A stretch of DNA of 64,000 nucleotides. Source: Wenzhouxiangella sp. XN201 (GTDB taxonomy: Bacteria; Pseudomonadota; Gammaproteobacteria; Xanthomonadales; Wenzhouxiangellaceae). This document shows, piece by piece, positions 39,964-48,437 of this stretch (within the stretch, counting starts at the first letter, position 1; each line of letters starts with the position of its first letter). Both the position numbers and the translations under genes were made by a program. The stretch spans positions 248,001 to 312,000 of the forward strand of contig NZ_JAAIVI010000020.1 of NCBI RefSeq assembly GCF_011008905.1, given 5' to 3'. The notes beneath the pieces were generated by a model. It was not told the origin of the DNA and did not search any database. It saw only the letters and a list, made by a program, of their open reading frames with translations.

Positions 39964-39982
39964 TTCGATATTTGCAGAAATA
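39964..39982. promoter_or_regulatory. ArsR-type operator in front of arsI
   Basis: TTCGATATTTGCAGAAATA includes the inverted pair TATTT/AAATA around GCAG. It matches the pre-arsR site and lies just upstream of the AGGAG SD of arsI, so binding would block transcription or early elongation. Confidence 0.6.
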
Positions 39983-39994
39983 CAGGAGCAAGAC

Positions 39995-40408
39995 ATGAAC
40001 AAGACCCATATTTCATTGGACGTGAAGAACCTGGACGCCGCCGTGGCCTTCTACCGAAACTTCCTGCAGGCCGAGCCGGCCAAGGTTCGCTCGGGATATG
40101 CCAATTTCGAGCTGGACAATCCGCCGTTGAAGCTGGCTTTGAACGAGGCCAAGAAATCCAGCGTGTCACACCTGGGGGTGCAGGTGGCTGATCGCGAAGC
40201 GGTGTTCGAGTCGATTGAGCGGCTCCAGGCAGCGGGCCTGGAAACCCTGGTCGAAACGGATACGGATTGCTGCCATGCCGTCCAGGACAAGGTCTGGATC
40301 GCCGATCCTGACGGGCATCGCTGGGAAGTATTCGTGGTCAAGGGTGATGTGCCACAGGCGGAGTCGGTGCCGGAGGAAGCCGGGTGCGGCTGCAGTTGCG
40401 GTGCTTGA
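39995..40408 (+). CDS. arsI: ArsI/CadI-family metalloenzyme (C-As lyase-like)
   Basis: The 137-residue vicinal-oxygen-chelate protein has the ArsI features: His5 in MNKTHISLDV, His59 in SVSHLG and Glu111 in HRWEVFVV as likely Fe(II) ligands, and the vicinal Cys92-Cys93 in TDCCHAVQDKVW that binds trivalent organoarsenicals. A Cys-rich tail (CGCSCGA) ends the chain, as in several ArsI proteins. ArsI cleaves the carbon-arsenic bond of methylarsenite. CadI, a cadmium-induced homologue, is the alternative. AGGAG precedes the start. Confidence 0.82.
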   Translation: MNKTHISLDVKNLDAAVAFYRNFLQAEPAKVRSGYANFELDNPPLKLALNEAKKSSVSHLGVQVADREAVFESIERLQAAGLETLVETDTDCCHAVQDKVWIADPDGHRWEVFVVKGDVPQAESVPEEAGCGCSCGA

Positions 40409-40411
40409 GGG

Positions 40412-40747
40412 CTACTCCTCCTCGTCCCAGCCGTAGTCGAAGGTAATCTCTTCGTCGGCTGCGATGGGGCGCAGGGCATAGAGGTCCTCGCCCCACCAGT
40501 CGGCGTTGGGCTCCTTGTCGTGGTTGAGAAAGCGCATTTCGTTCTTGCCGTTGATGCCTTCCCATTGCTCAGTGTCTTCGTTCCACAGCCACAGCACGTG
40601 CATGCCGTCCTTCTGGGTTGCCGGGCCTTCGTAGGTGCCGATGAATTCTTCAGCCTCGATCGGCTGGCGGGCGAAGAGGCCGCGGCCGTGGATGGGAGAA
40701 TCGGCCACGTAGGCACGGGGGTTGTTGTCGTATTTCTTTTTGCTCAT
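40412..40747 (-). CDS. SET-domain protein
   Basis: The 111-residue protein is a minimal SET domain with SPIHGRGLFARQPIEAEEFI at the N-terminus, the SAM/substrate motif RFLNHDKEPNA at residues 72-82 and the pseudoknot EITFDYGWD at 100-108. It lacks pre- and post-SET cysteines. Bacterial SET proteins of this size are putative protein lysine methyltransferases; the target is unknown. It overlaps the upstream leftward gene by 4 bp, which indicates an operon. Confidence 0.85.
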   Translation of the reverse strand: MSKKKYDNNPRAYVADSPIHGRGLFARQPIEAEEFIGTYEGPATQKDGMHVLWLWNEDTEQWEGINGKNEMRFLNHDKEPNADWWGEDLYALRPIAADEEITFDYGWDEEE

Positions 40748-41847
40748 TCGTCGCGTTCCTGGGTGGCCGGACGCAGTCGGCCGCTAGTGGGGTCAACGTG
40801 TACTTGCTGGCGCTGGTCGAAGCGTTCGAGCCCACGTGCGGCCAGGTCGCCCATGACGCGCTCGGTCGATTCGGGACTCAGGGGATAGATGTGCACCAGG
40901 CGGCCGTCTTCGACCACGCTCCAGGCCAGCAGGCCGATATCGGGATGCTGGTGCACGGTCAGGCTGTTGGCGCTGTCGAATTCGCCGGCGGCTTCGATCA
41001 TGCTGAGCGTCTCTGGATCGTGCATCACCGGGTTGGCAGGCTGCGCCTGCCAGCCGATGCCGTGGCTGTCTAGCAGTGCGGTCAGGGTGCGGAAGGCGCG
41101 CAGCCAGAGCGCATAGACATCGGTGGGGCCGCCATGCTGGTCGAGGGTGAGGAAGTCGATGTCGACGCAATTCTCGTCGGGGCGCCAGTGGGCCGCCAGC
41201 CCGCCGGGCAGCTCGTGCTCCTGCGACATGTCGGGATCGACCAGAACCTGTTCGACTACCGGCCAGAATCCGCCCAGACCGGCAGCGTCGAGCTGGACAT
41301 GCTGCAGGGCGATCAGGTCGGCCAGGGTAAGCAGCTGGCCGTGCACCGAGTCGAGCCCGGCCGCCTGTTCGAGCAGGGCGCGCGCCGGCGGGTGAACGCT
41401 GCCCTGTTCGAACAGCACGGCTTCCAGTTTCTTCTGCAGCGCCCCGGCCTGTCGGGCCGGACAGATCAAGGTCATCGGCAGGGCCAGCATCTGGCCCAGT
41501 GGCGCCTGATCCGGCGGCTGCAATGAGGCGTGTGGCAGGCGCCCGGTGTGGGCACCGATGGCCAGGATGCGCGGGGCGAAGCCGCGCTCGCGCAAGGTGG
41601 CTTCGGCCAGTTCTTCCAGGCCTTGCCAAGCCGGAAAACCGGGGCGGATGAGTTCGGCGGGTTCGAACAGGCTGCCACCGAGTACCAGCATGGCCTGTTC
41701 GACGTCGGGTGCGACCCGGTGCAGGTCCTCGGCCAGGTGGCCGGCCAGGGTGTCGGCCTGGTGACGGTCGAGCACGCGTGTCGGCGACTGACCGGGTTCG
41801 ATTTCCAGTCCGGCCAGCAGGCGGATATGATGCACGCTGTCAGTCAT
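40744..41847 (-). CDS. Protein of unknown function coupled to the SET gene
   Basis: The 367-residue soluble protein has no signal peptide or membrane helix. It is rich in Leu, Ala, Asp and His. Segments such as MLVLGGSLFEPAELIRPGFP, APRILAIGAHTGRLPHASLQ and LTVHQHPDIGLLAWSVVEDG do not match a domain I know. Its 3' end overlaps the SET-domain gene by 4 bp, so it could be that enzyme's substrate or partner, which is inference. Its start lies 17 bp from the divergent acetyltransferase gene. Confidence 0.65.
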   Translation of the reverse strand: MTDSVHHIRLLAGLEIEPGQSPTRVLDRHQADTLAGHLAEDLHRVAPDVEQAMLVLGGSLFEPAELIRPGFPAWQGLEELAEATLRERGFAPRILAIGAHTGRLPHASLQPPDQAPLGQMLALPMTLICPARQAGALQKKLEAVLFEQGSVHPPARALLEQAAGLDSVHGQLLTLADLIALQHVQLDAAGLGGFWPVVEQVLVDPDMSQEHELPGGLAAHWRPDENCVDIDFLTLDQHGGPTDVYALWLRAFRTLTALLDSHGIGWQAQPANPVMHDPETLSMIEAAGEFDSANSLTVHQHPDIGLLAWSVVEDGRLVHIYPLSPESTERVMGDLAARGLERFDQRQQVHVDPTSGRLRPATQERDE

Positions 41848-41864
41848 GAATCGATGGTCTTTGA

Positions 41865-42326
41865 ATGGTGAAGAGTCTCGAAGTCGAGTGGCGTGTGCAG
41901 CGTTTCGATGAACTGTCGTGCAGACAGCTTTATGCCGTGCTTGCCGCTCGCGCGGCGGTGTTCGTGGTCGAGCAGGATTGCCCTTACCAGGATCTCGACG
42001 GGCTCGATGATGTCGGGCTGCACGTCAGCGGCCTGGCCGGTTCCGGCGAGCTGTGCGCCTACGCGCGTGTACTGCCACCCGAGACTCGATTCGCCGAACC
42101 GTCCATTGGCCGGGTCTTGACCGTCCAATCGGTGCGCGGCACCGGGCTGGGTCGGGCGTTGATGCATCGTGCGTTGGCTGCGGCGGAGCAGGCGTTTCCC
42201 GGCCAGGCGCTGCGCATTTCTGCGCAGCAGTACCTGGAGCGGTTCTATCGCGAACTGGGATTCGAGACGGTCAGCGACCCTTACCCCGAAGACGGCATCC
42301 CACACCTGGAAATGTTCAGGCCGTAG
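41865..42326 (+). CDS. GNAT-family N-acetyltransferase (ElaA-like)
   Basis: The 153-residue enzyme has the ElaA pattern: YAVLAARAAVFVVEQDCPYQDLD at the N-terminus, written as YAVLAARAAVFVVEQ and CPYQDLDGLDD, then CAYARVLPP and the acetyl-CoA loop VRGTGLGRALM. ISAQQYLERFYRELGF closes the fold. The substrate is unknown. The TAG stop codon is formed by the TA target duplication plus the first G of the 275-bp element that follows, although the inferred empty site would also give TAG. Confidence 0.85.
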   Translation: MVKSLEVEWRVQRFDELSCRQLYAVLAARAAVFVVEQDCPYQDLDGLDDVGLHVSGLAGSGELCAYARVLPPETRFAEPSIGRVLTVQSVRGTGLGRALMHRALAAAEQAFPGQALRISAQQYLERFYRELGFETVSDPYPEDGIPHLEMFRP

Positions 42327-42602
42327 GGAACCTCTGAACAACTCTGCGCGGGCGCGACGGCGCCTTTGCGGGAGGCTCCGTTCCGGCTTCGGCGAGCGTG
42401 GTTTGGTCATTCCAAATGAGTGAGCCGAAACGGGGCGGAGACCCCGCAAAGGCCCGTCCCGAAGGGTTTTGCCGGAGAAGACGCATCTCGCGCGTTGCGC
42501 CGCTCGGCCGTAGCTATGGCTACTGTCACTCGCGTCGCACCACACGATCTGCGGCTTCTCCGACAAAACGCGCTCCGTGCAGAGTTGTTCAGAGGTTCCC
42601 TA
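42324..42602. mobile_element. MITE-like element with 22-bp perfect inverted ends and TA duplication
   Basis: The element occupies 42326-42600 (275 bp). Its first 22 bases (starting GGGAACCTCTGAAC) are the exact reverse complement of its last 22 (ending GTTCAGAGGTTCCC). Both sides are flanked by TA (42324-42325 and 42601-42602). Two nested internal inverted repeats are visible (about 42363-42390 with 42422-42452, and 42466-42488 with 42546-42569). No transposase is encoded. It fits a non-autonomous miniature element. Confidence 0.82.
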
Positions 42603-43166
42603 GAACATCGATAGCGGTGATTTGCGTCGTCCACTGCCGCCGCTGCGGCGACGACGTCGCCGCATGCGCGAAAGCAGTGCCTGTTCGCGCGACTGGAGGA
42701 AGTCGCTGCGGTTGAGTTCATCGGGCTTCATGCCGCGGCGTTTGGCCTCGGTTGCGCGGTAGGTGACAAAATCCTGGTAGGCCTCGATTTCGGGCTTGAG
42801 CTCGCGCGTCATCAGCTCGATCATGATCGCGTCGTCGAGGAAGCCCAGGCCGGGAATGTTGTCGGGAATCAGGTCTTCCGGATCGTTGAAATAGGCCAGC
42901 GCGGCCAGCACGCGATTGCGGCCGACTTCCTGCATGCCCCAGCCTTCGTCTTCGAGCATGTCGATCAGCAGCTTGAGCATCTTGAGGCGATCGCGCACGA
43001 ACTCGCTGCTCTTGCCACGTCCGGAGGCTTCTTCGATGAGTTTCCTGGCCCCATCGATGATCTGTTTGGGTTGCTGCTGCCCGGTGGTTTTCATGGCCTT
43101 GCGTGCCATGTCGCGGAAGCGTTTGAGATCCTTGTCGGAAAGGTCGAGTGTGATTCTGAGGCTCAT
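42600..43166 (-). CDS. YkvA/DUF1232-domain protein
   Basis: The 188-residue soluble protein has the DUF1232 motif LAALAYFNDPEDLIPDNIPG followed by LGFLDDAIMIELM at about residues 88-120, preceded by helices (RFRDMARKAMKTTGQQQPKQ). The C-terminus is strongly basic (MRRRRRRSGGSGRRKS) and may bind nucleic acid or membrane. The stop codon is provided by the terminus of the MITE-like element. Restoring the empty target site would add about 14 codons, so the last residues appear altered by that insertion. The function of the family is unknown. Confidence 0.8.
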   Translation of the reverse strand: MSLRITLDLSDKDLKRFRDMARKAMKTTGQQQPKQIIDGARKLIEEASGRGKSSEFVRDRLKMLKLLIDMLEDEGWGMQEVGRNRVLAALAYFNDPEDLIPDNIPGLGFLDDAIMIELMTRELKPEIEAYQDFVTYRATEAKRRGMKPDELNRSDFLQSREQALLSRMRRRRRRSGGSGRRKSPLSMF

Positions 43167-43252
43167 GGGTCGATTTCCTGATTCGTTACTAGTAGTGACT
43201 CAGCCTGGCGCATAGCCTAGAACGCGGCCGGTCACGCGTCAATGGCGGCTGT

Positions 43253-43627
43253 TCAGGCCGCGGCAATGAACAGGCCGATGCAGCAGAGCAGTCCGCCCAG
43301 CCACATCAGCGAGCGGAACAGGTGCACATCGGCCAGGTAGCACACGCCATAGGCCACCCGAAAGGCGATGAATGCGATGGCCAGTGCATCGACGAGAGAC
43401 TGCGTGCCGTCGGCAAGCTGGGCAATGATGACCGCGGCGGCAAATAACGGAAAGGCTTCCAGACTGTTCTGCTGGGCCCACCAGGCGCGCCGGCGGTAGC
43501 CGGTAATCGATTCGTACCAGTCGCGCGGCCGGCGATTGTTGAAACTCTTGTCGCCGGCCTTGGCAATGCCGGCGTAGACGATCGGCATCAGGCCGGCGAT
43601 CAGTACGCACCAGAACGCGATGGTCAC
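43253..43627 (-). CDS. MAPEG-family membrane protein
   Basis: The 124-residue protein has four hydrophobic segments (FWCVLIAGLMPIVYAGI, AFPLFAAAVIIAQLA, AIAFIAFRVAYGVCYLADV, LMWLGGLLCCIGLFIAAA) and the MAPEG-like pattern RRRAWWAQQNSLEAFPLF and FRVAYGVCYLAD. The family includes glutathione S-transferase- and leukotriene-synthase-like enzymes; the bacterial role is uncertain. The start is GTG, with GGGAGA about 8 bases upstream on the minus strand. Confidence 0.82.
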   Translation of the reverse strand: MTIAFWCVLIAGLMPIVYAGIAKAGDKSFNNRRPRDWYESITGYRRRAWWAQQNSLEAFPLFAAAVIIAQLADGTQSLVDALAIAFIAFRVAYGVCYLADVHLFRSLMWLGGLLCCIGLFIAAA

Positions 43628-43744
43628 GACAGTTCTCCCGCAAAAAGGAGAAGTCTACACCACCGGGCATGGCAGCTGGACCCGTCAGAAGTCACGCTTG
43701 CGCGGGCCACGGCTACTTGCTGTGACCGGCGCAGGGCAGTAGGC

Positions 43745-43774
43745 TTGGCCATCAAGATGGTCAACCATTTATAA
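43745..43774 (+). promoter_or_regulatory. Candidate promoter for the membrane GGDEF-EAL gene
   Basis: TTGGCC and TTATAA are separated by 18 bp, 69 bp before the GTG start. The -35 box is weak and the -10 box is good. It is the only clear sigma-70-like pair in this 215-bp gap. Confidence 0.35.
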
Positions 43775-43842
43775 CCAACAATAAAACGGGGATACCAGCT
43801 AGTCGTGAGGTCCTGTCATCCTGATCGTTCGGGATCGTCGTC

Positions 43843-46008
43843 GTGCGTCTCGGTCTGAGCCTGCTTGCCGCGCTGGCGGTTTTCCTGGTGGGCGAGCTGC
43901 TGCTGGCGCGCTTCATTCACGGTGAGCGTCAGCGCATCGCCGAACTGGACCGCTTCATGGCGCTGCAGGAACTGTCTGCTTATCGCGCCCGGCTCGAGGG
44001 ACATATCAACGCCAATCTGATCAGCATTCGGACCCTGCGCGCCGATATCGCGCTCAATCCCGAAATTGATTCCCGGCGTTTCAGGCGACTGGCTTCGGAA
44101 CTGCTGACGGCTGATCTGCACACGCGCCATATCGCCCTGGCGCCGGATCTGGTGATTCGTCATATCTATCCGATCGAGGGCAATGCATCCGCGATGCACT
44201 TCGATTATCGGGACAACCCCGAGCAGTTGGCCTCGATCGAGCAGGCCATTGCGGCCGGCGATATCGTCATCAACGGACCGATCGACCTGGTTCAGGGTGG
44301 CAGCGCGCTGATCGGCCGGGTGCCGGTGCACGAGCGCGACAGCGGTCGTTTCTGGGGCGTCATCTCGGTGGTCGTCGACCACGAGCGTCTGTTTCGCGAC
44401 GCCGGGCTCTTGCGAACCGACCGCTGGCAGATCGGGCTGCGTGGCTACGACGGCCTCGGCATGGCCGGTGCGGTGATTCTGGGGGACCCGGGGTTGTGGC
44501 TGCGCCAACCGGTCACCATGCCGGTCGACCTGCCGGTGGGCCAGTGGGTGCTGGGTGCAGTTCCACCGGCTGGCGGGTGGCAGCAGCCGATGCACACGTT
44601 TCAGTGGCAGTGGGCGGCGGGCAGCGGAATCAACCTGGCCATGGGGCTGCTTTTCTTCGGCCTGCTGAGCAGCCGCAATCGCCTGCGCGGTGCACTGCTG
44701 ACCATTCGCCACCAGGCCCGCTTCGATCCCCTGACCCAACTGCCCAATCGCCAGTACTTCATGTACCAGCTGGGCGAGGCGCTTGCCCGGGCGCGGCGCC
44801 AGCGGGAGCAATTCGCGCTGTTGTTCATCGATCTCGATCATTTCAAGGAGATCAACGATTCGCTTGGCCACGATGCCGGTGACGAGCTGCTTCAGGAAAT
44901 TGCCCGGCGGATTCGTGGCGTGGTGCGAGGCAATGACCTGATTGGTCGCTTCGGTGGTGACGAGTTCGTCGTGCTGCTGCGCGAGCTTGACGATCCGGTC
45001 GACGCCGAGCTGGTCTCCGGCAAGCTCCTGACAGCCCTGCATCCGGCAGTGACGATCAGCGGGCAAGATGTGACCGTCGATGGTTCGGTCGGGATTGCGG
45101 TGTACCCGGAAGACGGCCACACACCGGGCGATCTGCTCAAGCATGCCGACCTGGCGATGTACGCGGCCAAGTCGGCCGGTCGCGGCACCAGCTACTTCTT
45201 CAATGACTCCCTCAGGCAGCATGCCGAGTCGCACCTGCAGTTGCACAACGAAATCAAGCGTGGCCTGGCCGAGGATCAGTTCCTGGTCTATTACCAGCCC
45301 ATGGTCGATGCTTCCAGCCGGCGCTTGGTGGCGGTCGAGGCCCTGCTGCGCTGGCAGCATCCGAAGCGCGGGCTGGTCGGGCCGGCCACGTTCATTCCGG
45401 TGGCCGAGCGCACGGGCGCGATCCGCGAGCTGGGCGATTTCGTGCTCCATCGCGCCTGCGCCGACCTGCGCAAGATGCAGCGCGCCGGACTCGATCCGCA
45501 CCTGGCCGTGAACCGCTCTCCGCGCGAGTTCAACGACCGCGCCGCCGTGATGCGCTGGATCGAGATCGTCGACCGCCACGGCGTCGCGCGCGATCACCTG
45601 ATCTTCGAAATTACCGAGTCGGTGCTGATGCCGGACCGGGCCCGACAGCATCAGCTGTTGCGTCGGCTCAATGCCGAGGGCATCCGCCTGGCGATCGATG
45701 ACTTTGGCCAGGGGTATTCGTCGGTGACCTACCTGAAGAAGTTCCTGATCTCGCAGATCAAGATCGATCGCGAGTTCGTGCGGGACATGGAAGAAAGCGA
45801 CGAACAGCTGGCCCTGGTCGAGGCGCTGATCAAGATGGCCCAGGCGCTGCGCCTGGAGGTCGTGGCCGAAGGCGTGGAGACCGCCGCCCAGGCGGATCAT
45901 CTCGGCGGCCTGGGTGTGCATATGCTGCAAGGTTTTCTGTTCGGCCGGCCGATGCCGCTCGAGGCGCTGATCGACGCCTGGGGGGAATCCTCACCACCGG
46001 GGCGGTAA
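43843..46008 (+). CDS. Membrane CHASE-like sensor with GGDEF and EAL domains
   Basis: The 721-residue c-di-GMP protein has an N-terminal membrane helix ([20 protein letters not shown]) and an extracytoplasmic region of about 210 residues with CHASE-like features ([33 protein letters not shown]). A second helix ([20 protein letters not shown]) is followed by GGDEF (motif intact at residues 371-375) and EAL (motif at 499-501, with [16 protein letters not shown] and [14 protein letters not shown]). Either or both enzymatic activities could operate under periplasmic ligand control. The start is GTG, the first possible codon after an in-frame stop. Its tail overlaps apbE by 18 bp on the opposite strand. 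Confidence 0.9.
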   Translation: MRLGLSLLAALAVFLVGELLLARFIHGERQRIAELDRFMALQELSAYRARLEGHINANLISIRTLRADIALNPEIDSRRFRRLASELLTADLHTRHIALAPDLVIRHIYPIEGNASAMHFDYRDNPEQLASIEQAIAAGDIVINGPIDLVQGGSALIGRVPVHERDSGRFWGVISVVVDHERLFRDAGLLRTDRWQIGLRGYDGLGMAGAVILGDPGLWLRQPVTMPVDLPVGQWVLGAVPPAGGWQQPMHTFQWQWAAGSGINLAMGLLFFGLLSSRNRLRGALLTIRHQARFDPLTQLPNRQYFMYQLGEALARARRQREQFALLFIDLDHFKEINDSLGHDAGDELLQEIARRIRGVVRGNDLIGRFGGDEFVVLLRELDDPVDAELVSGKLLTALHPAVTISGQDVTVDGSVGIAVYPEDGHTPGDLLKHADLAMYAAKSAGRGTSYFFNDSLRQHAESHLQLHNEIKRGLAEDQFLVYYQPMVDASSRRLVAVEALLRWQHPKRGLVGPATFIPVAERTGAIRELGDFVLHRACADLRKMQRAGLDPHLAVNRSPREFNDRAAVMRWIEIVDRHGVARDHLIFEITESVLMPDRARQHQLLRRLNAEGIRLAIDDFGQGYSSVTYLKKFLISQIKIDREFVRDMEESDEQLALVEALIKMAQALRLEVVAEGVETAAQADHLGGLGVHMLQGFLFGRPMPLEALIDAWGESSPPGR

Positions 46009-47046
46009 TGACTGGACGCGGGACTGGACCGGGTCCCGGAATTCGCTGCGCCGGGCCATGGCGGGTGTCATCCAGACCATGCCGTCGGCATCGACGCGCA
46101 TGACCTGATCGACACCCAGGCGCCGTGCGATGCGGGGCCACTCGTCCGGGCCGGCCACGGCCAGGGCGGTGGCCGCCGCATCGGCGGTCGCGCCGTTGCC
46201 GTGGATCACCGTGACCGAGGCCACGTGGTCGGCCGGGTAGCCGCTGCGTGGATCCAGGATATGGCCGTGGCGCAATCCCTCGTCGGCCCGGTAGCGCAGG
46301 TAGTTGCCGGATGTGAAGACAGCCTCGCGGTCGTGCACCTTCAACCAGGCCAGTATCCGTTGACCGTCGCCGTCGGGATGACGTACGGCCACGCGCCAGG
46401 GCTCGTCAACGCGCTTGCCCAGCACCCTCAGGTCGCCGCCTGCATTGACGATGGCCCGCTCGATGCCGGCCCCGGCCAGCAATTCGATGGCGCGGTCGAC
46501 GGCATGCCCCTTGATGAAGGCACCGAAATCCAGCTGTACCGCCGGGTTGCGGCTGTGCATCCGGCGGCCCTCGAAGACGAGATCGTCGAGTGAGGGCTCC
46601 TGAGCCACCAACCGGGCGATGTTTTCGGCCTCCGGCGGTGGGCCCTCGGGCAGCTCGCTGGCGTGGAATCCCCAAAGCGAGAGCAAACGGCCGATGGCCG
46701 GGTTGAACAGGCCGAGGCTGGCGTGCTCGAGATCCTGCGCGCGCTTGATCAGGTCGGCCATGGCCGGATCGATTTCGATCGGCCGGCCTTCGGCGATGGC
46801 CCGGTTGATGTCGTCCAGCGTCCCCGGCTCCCAGGCGTGCCAGCGGCGATGCAGGGCCTGGAACTCGGTGTCGATGGCGGTCGTGACCCGCTCGGCCAGA
46901 GCCTGATCGTCGGCGACGATCGTGAGTTCCACCAGCGTGCCGAAGGCGGCGATGCGGACCTGATAGTGCGGCGGTGCTTGTTCGCTGCATCCGGCCGTCA
47001 GCACCAGCAGCATGGCCGTGATTGGCCAGCGCGCCAAGCCGGACAC
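45991..47046 (-). CDS. apbE: FAD:protein FMN transferase ApbE (lipoprotein)
   Basis: The 351-residue periplasmic lipoprotein (lipobox LTAGC, Cys20) attaches FMN to threonines of flavoproteins such as NqrB/NqrC or RnfG. It has the family motifs [59 protein letters not shown] and [12 protein letters not shown]. The first motif is a variant of the usual DLGGIAKGYAVD. It is the last gene of a leftward run, one base after a lipoprotein gene. No flavinylated target gene is in the window. Confidence 0.92.
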   Translation of the reverse strand: MSGLARWPITAMLLVLTAGCSEQAPPHYQVRIAAFGTLVELTIVADDQALAERVTTAIDTEFQALHRRWHAWEPGTLDDINRAIAEGRPIEIDPAMADLIKRAQDLEHASLGLFNPAIGRLLSLWGFHASELPEGPPPEAENIARLVAQEPSLDDLVFEGRRMHSRNPAVQLDFGAFIKGHAVDRAIELLAGAGIERAIVNAGGDLRVLGKRVDEPWRVAVRHPDGDGQRILAWLKVHDREAVFTSGNYLRYRADEGLRHGHILDPRSGYPADHVASVTVIHGNGATADAAATALAVAGPDEWPRIARRLGVDQVMRVDADGMVWMTPAMARRSEFRDPVQSRVQSLPPRW

Positions 47047-47047
47047 C

Positions 47048-47512
47048 TCAGCGGAATCGATCGGGCTGTCCGGGTGCCGGGTGCAGCCAACCTTGCGCGC
47101 TGGCGCGGTTGAAGCGATCTTCCTGGTTGATCAGCGTCAGCTCCAGGGACCAGGGCAGGCTGGCACGCTCGCCGCTGGCCAGCGCCTCGAGCCGGTTCAG
47201 ACCGGCCTGGTGGCCATTCACCCTCAGCCGTATGACTTCGCGGCCGCGCGCGGAGATCCTCAGAGGCAGATCCTCGCGCCCGGCTGCCAGTGGCTGCGCG
47301 TCAAGATCGAGTTCGAACTCGATTGCGCTCAATTGCATGTGCATGTCGTTGACGTTGCGCAGGGCCAGTTCGATTACCAGCTCGTCACCCTGGCGCGCCA
47401 GCCCGTCGATGCCGGCCAAGGGAGGTTCGCCGGTGACGTCGCGAATGTTGCCGCAGGCGGCGAGCAGGCACACTGCCAGTGTGATCAGCGGTGATCTCAC
47501 GAATCTCTCCAT
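47048..47512 (-). CDS. LEA/WHy-like lipoprotein
   Basis: The 154-residue lipoprotein has signal MERFVRSPLITLAVCLLAAC with Cys20 as lipidation site. The mature domain contains GDELVIELALRNVNDMHMQL and EFELDLDAQPLAAG, similar to the beta-sandwich LEA14/WHy fold of small periplasmic lipoproteins. Its precise role is unknown. It lies between the ABC-permease gene and apbE in the same direction, with a 1-bp gap to apbE, so it probably belongs to that transcript. An in-frame start further upstream would mask the lipobox. Confidence 0.75.
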   Translation of the reverse strand: MERFVRSPLITLAVCLLAACGNIRDVTGEPPLAGIDGLARQGDELVIELALRNVNDMHMQLSAIEFELDLDAQPLAAGREDLPLRISARGREVIRLRVNGHQAGLNRLEALASGERASLPWSLELTLINQEDRFNRASAQGWLHPAPGQPDRFR

Positions 47513-47573
47513 TGGGGCATCAATAGCGGCTGAATCGTCATGATAATGCCAATGCCGGGCTGCCGGGCCGGGC

Positions 47574-48437
47574 TCAGGCATCGGGTCGCCGCGCCGGGTG
47601 CCGGCGGGTCCGTGGGTCGAGCTGTGCCTGCAGCCGGTCGGCCAGATGATTGACGGTCAGCACCAGCGCCATGAGCGCGCTCGATGCGGCGATGAAGTTG
47701 GTGATGTGACCGGCCAGCACCTCTTGCGAAGCCTCGGCGATCATCACGCCCCAGCTGATGCTGTTGTCCGGCCCCAGGCCGAGGAAGCTGAGTACCACTT
47801 CGGCCTTGATCGCAGCCACGAACACCAGCGTGGCCTGGACGAGCAGGATGTGCCAGGTATTAGGCAGGATGTGACGGCGCACGATCCGGCCCGGCGTGAG
47901 GCCGCTGACGCGGGCCGCGGCAACAAAGTCGAGTTGGCGCAGGCGCAGGGTTTCGGCCCGCACCAGGCGCGCCGTCAGGGTCCAGAAGGTCAGGATCATG
48001 GCCGCCTGCATGGCGCCGGGTCGGCCCGCGAATGCAAAGGCCAGTGCGGCAACGAACAGGTAGAAGGGAATGGCGTCGAGCGTGCCGGCCAGCCACAGCA
48101 TCAGCTCGTCGATCCAGCGCCCGGCGAAGTAGCCGGCCAGGCCGCCGAGCATCGCGCCGAGCAGGGTCGAGGTCAGGGCGACCAGCATCCCGATTTCGAA
48201 AGCAGCGGCGGTGCTGGCCAGGAGCCGGGAGAAAATGTCCTGGCCGAGGAGGTTGGTGCCGAGCCAGTGCTGTTTTGAGGGCGGTTCGCGGAAATCGCCT
48301 GTGATCGCGGCCCATTCATTGCCCCACCACCCCAGCCAGACGCCGATGGCGGCCGCCAGGTAGACGGCAATGATGACCGGCGCAATCCAGTGGCGTCGGT
48401 CGGCATTCGCGGTCATCGTGCCTGCGGTTGCGTTCAT
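47574..48437 (-). CDS. Peptide-type ABC transporter permease (OppC/DppC-like)
   Basis: The 287-residue inner-membrane permease has about six helices and an OppC-type N-terminal extension (GTNLLGQDIFSRLLASTAAA). The cytoplasmic EAA loop (FVAAARVSGLTPGRIVRRHI) contacts the ATPase. Its C-terminal half contains EVVLSFLGLGPDNSISWGVM, as in peptide/nickel permeases. It is coupled by a 4-bp overlap to the OppB-like gene. No ATPase gene is nearby, so the ATP-hydrolysing subunit must come from elsewhere. Confidence 0.9.
   Translation of the reverse strand: MNATAGTMTANADRRHWIAPVIIAVYLAAAIGVWLGWWGNEWAAITGDFREPPSKQHWLGTNLLGQDIFSRLLASTAAAFEIGMLVALTSTLLGAMLGGLAGYFAGRWIDELMLWLAGTLDAIPFYLFVAALAFAFAGRPGAMQAAMILTFWTLTARLVRAETLRLRQLDFVAAARVSGLTPGRIVRRHILPNTWHILLVQATLVFVAAIKAEVVLSFLGLGPDNSISWGVMIAEASQEVLAGHITNFIAASSALMALVLTVNHLADRLQAQLDPRTRRHPARRPDA

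Noticed and set aside
43816-45930. 704-codon frame antisense to the membrane GGDEF-EAL gene
   Set aside because: High-GC codon bias leaves the antisense frame open. The translation has no domain, while the sense frame has intact GGDEF and EAL motifs.
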